18,761 bases of DNA, from NCBI GenBank assembly GCA_964587655.1, contig CAZPMT010000109.1, forward strand, positions 1 to 18,761, in the 5' to 3' direction. The position numbers and the translations under genes were made by a program. The notes below the pieces were generated by a model, which saw only the letters and a list, made by a program, of their open reading frames with translations, had not been told where the DNA came from and made no database searches. Positions 13,981 to 18,761 of the stretch are shown in pieces (within the stretch, counting starts at the first letter, position 1; every line of letters begins with the position of its first letter). The DNA comes from CAZPMT01 sp964587655 (lineage in GTDB: Bacteria; Hydrogenedentota; Hydrogenedentia; Hydrogenedentales; SLHB01).

Positions 13981-16099
13981 CCGCGGGATCAACCTGTTCG
14001 TTAGCAAAAACCAATCGACATAATGTCACGTCGCGTAGATAAGTTCCCGGCGGAGGATCCTGAGCGACGACACGCCCGGCGCCTTGTGGGTCCCAGCCGA
14101 TTCCGAGCGAGTCAACGCGCATTTTGGCCTGGCGCTTTGTCATCCCTAGAAAGCTCGGCAACACTGGCAGGTGAGCGTCTGCCGCCTGGGTGGACGCAAC
14201 CAGATGCAAGGGATCGAGCGGGAGCGCCGCATCGGGCACGGCAGGTATTTCGGTATCGGGAGTCTCGCGCGCGACAACCGTATCCTCGTCTTCGACCGGG
14301 GTCTCCTGCGGCGGCGGAATGCCATCGACCACCACGGGATCGGGCGTGCAGTTCATCCGTATCAGCGTGTCGCGTACGACTTCTTTGAACACGGGACCAC
14401 AAATGGAGCCGCCGAAGTGCAGTTTGATGGCGGGTTCCTGGATGATGATCACGGAGCAAATCCGCGGATCCGACACCGGTGCGAAGCCGGCAAAGATGGC
14501 TGTGAACTTGTCCGGCTCGAAGCCGTTTCCGCCGGGACGCGCAATCTGCGCGGTGCCGGTCTTCCCTCCCACGCGGTATTCGGGAATGTTGGCGGGCTGT
14601 CCCGTACCGTGCAGAACCACGAGGTGGCATAGCTCGCGCATCGTTTGCACGGTCGCTTCAGACAGCACGCGCTCTCCCGGATCATCCGAGTGTTGGTAGG
14701 TCACGTTGCCGTCGCGGTCGACGGCACGGTCGACAACGTGCAGGTTCCTGAGGAAACCGCCGTTTGCGATTACGCAGAACGCGCGCGCTAGTTGCGGCAT
14801 GGTTACGGCGATTTCCTGTCCCATCGGCAGCGCCCCCATCGAAAGGCGCGACCACTTTGAGCGGGGACGGAAGATGCCGGAACTCTCGACGGAAAAATCG
14901 GTGCATGCCCGGCGTCCGAAACCGTAGCGGCTTATCCAGTGCTCGAGGCGTTCGGGTCCGAGAATGGCTCCGACTTTAATGATGGCGATGTTGCTGGATT
15001 CGGCGAAACACTCCCTAAACGGGATCACGCCCAGCCTGTGGTAGTCGCGTATGCGGTGGCCGTAAGGATTGAAGGCGCCGTTCTCGCAGTCGATGATCGT
15101 CTCGGGGGTGATGAGTCCGTGTTCGAGGGCGCCGGATGCCGCGACGATCTTGAAGGACGATCCGGGTTCAAACACGAATTCGAGTGCGCGGTTTCGGAAC
15201 CGTTCATCTGTTATGTCTTCGAGCGTATTCGGGTCGAATGCGGGCCGGCAGGCCATGGCGAGAATGGCGCCGGTCTTGACGTCCACCACAATGCCCATTC
15301 CGCGGGGCGCCTGTGCGGACACAAGGGCTTTGTCGATCTCTTTCTCGAGGATGCGCTGTGTGGCCTTGTCGATCGTGAGGAACACCGAGTCTCCGCCCTC
15401 GGGCTCGATGCTCTCGAGGGTCAGCGAATTGAGCAGGTTCCGCTTGGCGTCGACGCGAGACACGTGCTTGCCGGGCGTGCTGCGGAGAGCTTTATCGAAG
15501 GCGAGTTCGATTCCGTCGCGCCCGAAGCCCTCACGGTTCACGAAACCGACGACGTGCGCGGCCAGTTCGCCTTCCGGATAGTACCGAATCGATTCTTTCT
15601 TCAGGTACAGGCCGCTCTTCAGTATGGAATCGAGGTTGTCGTAGACCTGCACATCCTGATCGGTCAGCCAACGCTTGATCCACACGAACTTCATCAGAAC
15701 GTCCTTTCCGTCGCGGCGGACGAGACGGGAGGCGACCTCGAGTTCGTTGAGGCCAAGCTGCGTAGCAAGGGTAATGGCCGTCATTTCGGGATCAACCACC
15801 TGGCGAGGGTTGGCCCAGATGGAGAAAACCTGCTGGTCCGCAGCCAGAAGGCTTCCCTCATGATCGAAGATGTTGCCGCGCGGGACGCGCAGTTCCACTT
15901 GCCCGATATGGGCCTGCTCTTCGTAACTGAGCTGCATATCGGGGTCCGTGTGGACCTTGACCAATTTCACCAGCACCACGATGAAGGCTATCAGGAATCC
16001 CCAACAGACGACGCGGACTCGGATGAGGTCGCCTTGCGCGGGAGGTCCCCCGCCCGCGGAGTGGTGCTTGCCAGGTTCGATGCCGAATTTGTTTCCCAT
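13943..16099 (-). CDS. ftsI: FtsI/PBP-type class B transpeptidase with C-terminal PASTA domain
   Basis: 718 residues. It cross-links septal peptidoglycan. One N-terminal membrane helix (about 28-48) follows a short cytoplasmic segment; the dimerisation domain starts at RVPRGNIFDHEGSLLA (71-86). The penicillin-binding domain has SSFK (Ser314 nucleophile, Lys317), SSN (368-370) and KTGT (513-516). After a Pro/Glu-rich linker (about 588-645), residues 646-698 form one PASTA repeat (LPSFLGMTKRQAKMRVDSLGI...DPPPGTYL), as in SpoVD and PBP2x-type enzymes; E. coli FtsI lacks it. The start ATG is supported because the membrane helix begins soon after; only a weak TTGGGGA lies upstream. The first 109 bp overlap ftsL in another frame, and the last 38 bp overlap murE. 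Confidence 0.96.
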   Translation of the reverse strand: MGNKFGIEPGKHHSAGGGPPAQGDLIRVRVVCWGFLIAFIVVLVKLVKVHTDPDMQLSYEEQAHIGQVELRVPRGNIFDHEGSLLAADQQVFSIWANPRQVVDPEMTAITLATQLGLNELEVASRLVRRDGKDVLMKFVWIKRWLTDQDVQVYDNLDSILKSGLYLKKESIRYYPEGELAAHVVGFVNREGFGRDGIELAFDKALRSTPGKHVSRVDAKRNLLNSLTLESIEPEGGDSVFLTIDKATQRILEKEIDKALVSAQAPRGMGIVVDVKTGAILAMACRPAFDPNTLEDITDERFRNRALEFVFEPGSSFKIVAASGALEHGLITPETIIDCENGAFNPYGHRIRDYHRLGVIPFRECFAESSNIAIIKVGAILGPERLEHWISRYGFGRRACTDFSVESSGIFRPRSKWSRLSMGALPMGQEIAVTMPQLARAFCVIANGGFLRNLHVVDRAVDRDGNVTYQHSDDPGERVLSEATVQTMRELCHLVVLHGTGQPANIPEYRVGGKTGTAQIARPGGNGFEPDKFTAIFAGFAPVSDPRICSVIIIQEPAIKLHFGGSICGPVFKEVVRDTLIRMNCTPDPVVVDGIPPPQETPVEDEDTVVARETPDTEIPAVPDAALPLDPLHLVASTQAADAHLPVLPSFLGMTKRQAKMRVDSLGIGWDPQGAGRVVAQDPPPGTYLRDVTLCRLVFANEQVDPADAATTNPSTAQL

Positions 16100-16536
16100 G
16101 ATGTTTCCCCAACGCCTTTGCTAAGGAGGTAATCCTTGATCAGAAGGCCCACTTCGGAGGAGAGGGTCCGTTCCCCGTCTTCGCCGGCCGGCGCATTGCC
16201 CGCTTGCCTGGCAGCGGGCGCCCCGAGCGGGTACGGAGAGTAGATGACTTGTACTTGATCGGGTTGCGGCTCGATCAGTCCCAAGTCCGGCGCCTCGATC
16301 TCGATGCGGTCCAGCGCCTCGAGGGACGCTTCCTTCACCTTGAGTCCATCCAGGGTCTCTTGAAGGCCCTTCAGTTGCTTGTTGAGCGCTGCAATCCCGT
16401 AGTCGTTGCGCAGGTTTTCCGTGTTCAACCACGTGTCGAAGCTCACGACCGCGAACAGAGGGGCAAGCGCGAAGAGCCACGACCACCACCCACGCAACGA
16501 AGCCCGCCTGTGCACATACGGCATATGCGCTCTCAT
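15991..16536 (-). CDS. ftsL: FtsL-like bitopic division protein
   Basis: 181 residues with a short basic cytoplasmic tail, one membrane helix (WWSWLFALAPLFAVVSF, 17-33), then a heptad-like coiled coil (38-80) ending in RIEIEAPDLGLIEPQPDQVQVIY (77-99), which matches the usual FtsL closing pattern (RIE...A...LGLI-P-P-QV). FtsL bridges FtsB/FtsQ and the FtsW-FtsI synthase at the division site. The position between rsmH and ftsI supports the call, since sequence similarity in this family is low. The ATG at 16536 has GGAGGG 8 nt upstream and is preferred over an earlier in-frame start at 16566. The C-terminal part from about residue 146 lies inside ftsI and is Ser/Thr-rich; it may be unstructured, or the result of a lost stop codon. 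Confidence 0.8.
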   Translation of the reverse strand: MRAHMPYVHRRASLRGWWSWLFALAPLFAVVSFDTWLNTENLRNDYGIAALNKQLKGLQETLDGLKVKEASLEALDRIEIEAPDLGLIEPQPDQVQVIYSPYPLGAPAARQAGNAPAGEDGERTLSSEVGLLIKDYLLSKGVGETSWETNSASNLASTTPRAGDLPRKATSSESASSVGDS

Positions 16537-16544
16537 CCTATCCG

Positions 16545-16550
16545 CCCTCC
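16545..16550 (-). promoter_or_regulatory. Ribosome binding site deciding the ftsL start
   Basis: Minus-strand GGAGGG, 8 nt before the ATG at 16536. It favours this start over the in-frame codon at 16566, which has no such site. Confidence 0.6.
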
Positions 16551-16585
16551 CTGCCGCGCGCGGCAAGACGTCTCAAGCAAAGTAA

Positions 16586-17581
16586 CTACAACCGCTCCGC
16601 AACACGCAGCCTGGCGCTGTGTGCGCGCGGATTGACGGTGACTTCCTCCTCAGTGGGCCGGATCGGTTTTGGCGTCAACACGCGCAGCCGCGCTTCGACA
16701 CGCGAGGCCGTGCGTCCGTCGGGAAGCAGCGTATCGGAAGGCCGCGAGGCCTCGCGCAAGACGTTTTTCACGACCCGGTCTTCTCCAGAGTGAAACGAGA
16801 TCACGACCAGACGCCCTTCGTGCGAAAGGACGTCGATAGCCTGGCGCAGGCCGGTTTCAAGGCGCCGCAATTCGTCATTTACGGCCATGCGGATCGCTTG
16901 AAACACGGTCCGAACCTCCTCCGGGACGCCCTTAACGAAGTCCAACGCTTCCTGCACGGCATCGGCGAGATCGCGGGTCGTCTTCATGGCATGCCGCCGG
17001 CATCGCGCGCCGATTGCGCGCGCAATCCGATGCGCCGGCCCTACGTCGCCGTATGCGCGGAGCACGCGCGCGAGTTCAGGTTCAGTCACGCGCGAGAGAT
17101 ATTCCGCCGCGGTGGGTCCGGCGGTCCGATCCATGCGCATGTCCAGCGGCCCTTTCGCTTGAAATGAGAACCCGCGCCGCGGGTCATCCAGTTGCAGCGT
17201 GGAGAACCCGGCATCGATCAGTACGCCGTCCACATTCTTGATCTGAAGTTCTGCAATCACGGCCGCCAACTCCGCATAGTTGCGGTGAAACAGGCTCACG
17301 TTCGGGAACGGAGCCAAACGTCGCCGGGCAATGTCCAGCGCGGATGCATCCACGTCGAGCGCGATCAGCCGCCCCACAGTTTGTCCCCGTAACAGTTTGT
17401 CGTTGTTTGACAAACTGTGGACAAACTGTGTTGCGAGCGCCTGCGCCACCAACATCGCGTGTCCGCCGCCACCCACGGTGGCATCCACGTAGATGCCGCC
17501 GGGACGGACGCGCAAGCCTTCGAGCGCTTCGCGAGCGAGCACAGGGATATGCACGAAAGGTGTGTCCGGTTGCGTCGCCAT
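16586..17581 (-). CDS. rsmH: 16S rRNA (cytosine-1402-N4)-methyltransferase RsmH (MraW)
   Basis: 331 residues (E. coli 313). It methylates N4 of C1402 in the 16S rRNA P site with S-adenosylmethionine. Motifs: HIPVLAREALEGL (11-23), SAM-binding DATVGGGGHA (33-42), ALDVDASAL (74-82), DGVLIDAGFSTLQLDDPRRGFSF, LDMRMD, then AVNDELRRLE and VISFHSGEDRVVKN, and C-terminal NPRAHSARLRVAERL. The ATG follows AGGAGG by 9 nt. Residues 51-69, between the first helix and the next strand of the Rossmann fold, are extra relative to the family and correspond to an in-frame palindromic repeat (17375-17430). Both flanks of the insertion keep the standard sequence, so the protein is probably functional. ftsL follows after 49 nt. 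Confidence 0.97.
   Translation of the reverse strand: MATQPDTPFVHIPVLAREALEGLRVRPGGIYVDATVGGGGHAMLVAQALATQFVHSLSNNDKLLRGQTVGRLIALDVDASALDIARRRLAPFPNVSLFHRNYAELAAVIAELQIKNVDGVLIDAGFSTLQLDDPRRGFSFQAKGPLDMRMDRTAGPTAAEYLSRVTEPELARVLRAYGDVGPAHRIARAIGARCRRHAMKTTRDLADAVQEALDFVKGVPEEVRTVFQAIRMAVNDELRRLETGLRQAIDVLSHEGRLVVISFHSGEDRVVKNVLREASRPSDTLLPDGRTASRVEARLRVLTPKPIRPTEEEVTVNPRAHSARLRVAERL
17375..17430 (+). repeat. CAGTTTGTC/GACAAACTG palindromic array inserted in rsmH
   Basis: Order on the plus strand: CACAGTTTGTC (17375-17385), 7 nt, CAGTTTGTC (17393-17401), the 7-nt loop GTTGTTT, GACAAACTGTG (17409-17419), GACAAACTGTG (17420-17430). It is a nested palindrome with the same unit and the same 7-nt loop length as the array at 18108-18163. 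It adds about 19 codons to rsmH without breaking the frame. Confidence 0.92.
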
Positions 17582-17605
17582 ACCCCGCGGCCTCCTGCTA
17601 TCCAG

Positions 17606-17664
17606 AGGCTGAAGGCTGCAGGCTGTAAGAACACGCAGTACCTACAGCCTTCAGCATACAGCCT
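17606..17664 (+). repeat. AGGCTG-unit imperfect hairpin between the STAS gene and rsmH
   Basis: The 22-nt arms at 17606-17627 and 17643-17664 are complementary at 19 of 22 positions, with a 15-nt loop. Each arm is built of short AGGCTG(A/T)A-like units (AGGCTGAAGGCTG versus CAGCCTTCAGC). It fills much of the 99-bp gap between the STAS gene and rsmH, immediately upstream of the rsmH ribosome binding site. No T-run follows on the minus strand, so it is not a classic terminator. Confidence 0.85.
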
Positions 17665-17680
17665 ACAGCGCCTCGCGGGC

Positions 17681-18028
17681 TTAGGCCGCTTCGCGGAATC
17701 CCTGGAGCGCGAGCGACTCGCTGTCGTGGATCTCGAAGAGCGACGAGATGCCCGCCATGCGCAGCACCCGCAGGGTGTAGGTGTTCACACCGACGAGTTT
17801 CAGGTCGCCGCCGTGCAACCGCAACTGGCGCAACCGCTCGACGAGCACGCCCAGCCCCATGAAGCTGATATAGCGCACCCCGGTGAGGTTGGCCACGACC
17901 TTGCACCGCTTCTCCTTGATGCAGTTCAGGAGACCGATCCGCAGGACGTTCACGCCGTCCTCGTCGATATCGCCCTCGAGACGCAAGACCGTGGCAGTAC
18001 CCATCTCCATCCGACTTATGTTCATCAT
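17681..18028 (-). CDS. STAS-domain protein, anti-sigma factor antagonist-like, lacking the phospho-Ser
   Basis: 115 residues forming a single STAS domain: ATVLRLEGDIDEDGVNVLR (12-30), KCKVV-like strand VVANLTGVRYISFMGLGVLVE (44-64) and GGDLKLVGVNTYTLRVLRMAG (73-93). In SpoIIAA/RsbV-type antagonists this centre reads DSSG, with the Ser before Gly phosphorylated by an anti-sigma kinase. Here the residues are Ser55-Phe56-Met57-Gly58, so the usual acceptor is Met, and switching by the standard route looks unlikely. The ATG at 18028 is chosen because GAGGTG lies 6 nt upstream; the longer frame to 18166 merely translates repeats. No anti-sigma kinase or sigma factor is adjacent. Its place between mraZ and rsmH, usually neighbours, is unusual; it could be a structural adaptor. 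Confidence 0.9.
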   Translation of the reverse strand: MMNISRMEMGTATVLRLEGDIDEDGVNVLRIGLLNCIKEKRCKVVANLTGVRYISFMGLGVLVERLRQLRLHGGDLKLVGVNTYTLRVLRMAGISSLFEIHDSESLALQGFREAA

Positions 18029-18048
18029 GCTGGCCACCTCTCCCTTCG

Positions 18049-18070
18049 ACAAGGGGTTGCAGCCCCTTGT
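18049..18070 (+). repeat. Perfect 8-bp palindrome upstream of the STAS gene
   Basis: ACAAGGGG (18049-18056), a 6-nt loop TTGCAG, and CCCCTTGT (18063-18070). It lies 20 bp before the STAS gene start in the transcribed mraZ-STAS spacer. No T-run follows. It may be a short repeat element, or a structure affecting translation or processing of the mRNA. Confidence 0.75.
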
Positions 18071-18107
18071 GCCGTTAGCCAACGTTCGCCGTCTCCGTCG
18101 CGCCCGC

Positions 18108-18163
18108 CACAGTTTGTCGAACGGAGACAAACTGTGCAGTTTGTCAAACCGCGACAAACTGTG
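18108..18163 (+). repeat. CAGTTTGTC/GACAAACTG palindromic pair at the end of mraZ
   Basis: Two successive hairpins: CACAGTTTGTC-gaacgga-GACAAACTGTG (18108-18136) and CAGTTTGTC-aaaccgc-GACAAACTGTG (18137-18163), each with a 7-nt loop. The second hairpin overlaps the mraZ 3' end: it encodes the last residues QFVAV and its TGA is the stop codon (18144-18146). It is the same family as the array in rsmH. Confidence 0.92.
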
Positions 18164-18611
18164 CATCGGGCTGGCGTCGTATCAACAGATCGTTGGCCAT
18201 GTTCTCATACTCCGCACCCATGCTTGACTGATACGCGTCCCACGCGTCTTTCCGCCAGAGTTCAAGGTGGTTCTTCATCCCGACGAGAACGACTTCCCGA
18301 TCCAGCGCGGCGAAGCTCCGCAACGGGGCGGGCACCGGCACGCGCCCCTGGCGGTCCACCTTGACGTCCATCGCACACCCATAGACCAAACGGAGGAAAT
18401 CGTGCGCCTTCGGGTCGAGAGGATCGAGCAGTTCAACCCGGGCCACGAGCGATTCCCATTCCTTGAGGTTGTACAGATACAGGCACCCCTTGTAGCCCCG
18501 CGTGATGAACCACGTGATGTGGTCGTGGCGTTCCATCAGGTCGTGGAACCTGCGAGGAACGGTGATCCGCCCCTTGTCGTCTACCACCGTCGGATGCGAC
18601 CCGTAGTACAT
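18144..18611 (-). CDS. mraZ: MraZ, SpoVT-AbrB-type transcriptional regulator of the dcw operon
   Basis: 155 residues. MraZ proteins form large ring oligomers and bind direct repeats before their own gene, regulating the dcw operon. Two AbrB-like halves are visible: DDKGRITVPRRF (11-22) and DVKVDRQGRVPVPAPL (82-97), the characteristic duplicated DxxGR motif. The ATG at 18611 starts the family sequence (MYYGSHPTVVDDKGR). The frame extends upstream to a GTG at 18644, but that codon lies in the operator, a few bases from the predicted transcription start, and is rejected. The C-terminus (QFVAV and the stop) comes from a palindromic repeat, so the native tail may have been replaced. It is the first gene of the operon, with the STAS gene 115 bp downstream. 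Confidence 0.95.
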   Translation of the reverse strand: MYYGSHPTVVDDKGRITVPRRFHDLMERHDHITWFITRGYKGCLYLYNLKEWESLVARVELLDPLDPKAHDFLRLVYGCAMDVKVDRQGRVPVPAPLRSFAALDREVVLVGMKNHLELWRKDAWDAYQSSMGAEYENMANDLLIRRQPDAQFVAV

Positions 18612-18620
18612 AATCCCCTT

Positions 18621-18670
18621 CCACTTTCCGCCACTTTCTACCACTTACTGCCACAAGATACCACTATCGG
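18621..18670 (-). promoter_or_regulatory. MraZ operator: five 10-bp direct repeats
   Basis: Five consecutive decamers in exact 10-bp phase. On the plus strand they begin CCACTTTCCG, CCACTTTCTA, CCACTTACTG, CCACAAGATA, CCACTATCGG. In the mraZ direction the consensus is NNN-AAAGTGG, best in the three boxes nearest the gene. This closely matches the AAAGTG(G/T)NNN boxes described for MraZ in mollicutes. They overlap the promoter -10 element and the start region, as expected for autorepression. Confidence 0.85.
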
Positions 18671-18683
18671 GACTGTTTGTCAA
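18655..18683 (-). promoter_or_regulatory. Sigma-70-type promoter of the mraZ/dcw operon
   Basis: Minus-strand -35 TTGACA (18678-18683, perfect) and -10 TATCTT (18655-18660), separated by exactly 17 nt. Transcription would start near 18648, giving a leader of about 37 nt before the mraZ ATG. The -10 sits inside the MraZ box array. Confidence 0.8.
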
Positions 18684-18761
18684 GCTTTTTTCTTCCAAAG
18701 ACATGCCCAAAGAGGTTGTGAAGAAATGCCGTCACAATACGCCCATTCACTCAGCGGCCCT

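Noticed and set aside
14939..16132. A 397-codon plus-strand open frame antisense to ftsI
   Set aside because: The ftsI frame has complete family motifs throughout; the antisense product has none and no convincing ribosome binding site.
17409..17430. DnaA box, since the minus strand reads TTGTCCACA
   Set aside because: It is one mismatch from TTATCCACA but arises only where two repeat units meet, is single, and lies inside rsmH; no origin features are nearby.
17375..18163. CRISPR array
   Set aside because: The repeated units are 9-11 bp palindromes with 7-nt loops or direct junctions, there are no unique spacers of 25-40 bp, and there are no cas genes.
18029..18166. N-terminal extension of the STAS protein by 46 residues
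   Set aside because: The extension (HSLSRFDKL repeated) simply translates the CAGTTTGTC palindromes and overlaps mraZ; the ATG at 18028 has a good ribosome binding site.
18684..18761. A gene or divergent promoter at the right end
   Set aside because: I see no open frame with a plausible start and no clear plus-strand promoter in these last bases.

Overview
This 18.8 kb window is bacterial chromosome from a GC-rich organism. Every assignment below comes from reading motifs in the sequence; no database search was run. The cell-wall genes point to a diderm-like bacterium with meso-diaminopimelate peptidoglycan, because MurE carries the DNPR motif. The DUF1559-type prepilin ending in an H-x10-DG motif, the dense short palindromic repeats and the small Ser/Thr kinase suggest the PVC/Planctomycetes-Lentisphaerae neighbourhood or Candidatus Hydrogenedentes. 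Hydrogenedentes-like is my best guess, but it is only a guess.

Layout. (1) 125-3182, minus strand: a translation operon gatC - gatB - rsfS - Ser/Thr kinase, with no gatA between or beside the two Gat genes. (2) 3404-5299, plus strand: a stand-alone tungsten/molybdopterin aldehyde:ferredoxin oxidoreductase, divergent from gatC. (3) 5447-6343, plus strand: a type IV prepilin-like protein with its own candidate promoter and a strong intrinsic terminator. (4) 6344-6930: a repeat-rich spacer holding a 65-residue, Cys-rich DUF6485-type protein on the minus strand. (5) 6931-18683, minus strand: the front half of a division and cell wall (dcw) cluster, transcribed right to left as mraZ - STAS protein - rsmH - ftsL - ftsI(PASTA) - murE - murF - mraY - murD - ftsW. 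It stops after ftsW, so murG, murC, ddl, ftsQ, ftsA and ftsZ are not in the window. The operon starts with a textbook promoter (TTGACA-N17-TATCTT) overlapping five 10-bp direct repeats that look like MraZ operator boxes.

How it works together. MraZ probably represses its own operon. RsmH methylates 16S rRNA. MurE, MurF and MurD build UDP-MurNAc-pentapeptide and MraY loads it onto the lipid carrier. FtsW polymerises the glycan and FtsI cross-links it, in complex with FtsL.

The most unusual content is a set of at least four short repeat families, some of which sit inside conserved genes: (i) 9-bp-period TGGACnnn(n) arrays in three dispersed copies, two folding into long hairpins; (ii) CACAGTTTGTC-N7-GACAAACTGTG palindromes, one array inserted in frame in rsmH (about 19 extra residues) and another forming the C-terminus and stop codon of mraZ; (iii) a 22-bp imperfect hairpin of AGGCTG units before rsmH; (iv) an 8-bp perfect hairpin before the STAS gene. 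A 9-bp repeat also encodes an RPIRPIRPI stretch in murF. Other oddities are a MraY with an insertion of about 130 residues in its periplasmic hairpin, a STAS protein lacking the phosphorylatable Ser, a kinase with degenerate core motifs, and a 109-bp overlap between ftsL and ftsI.
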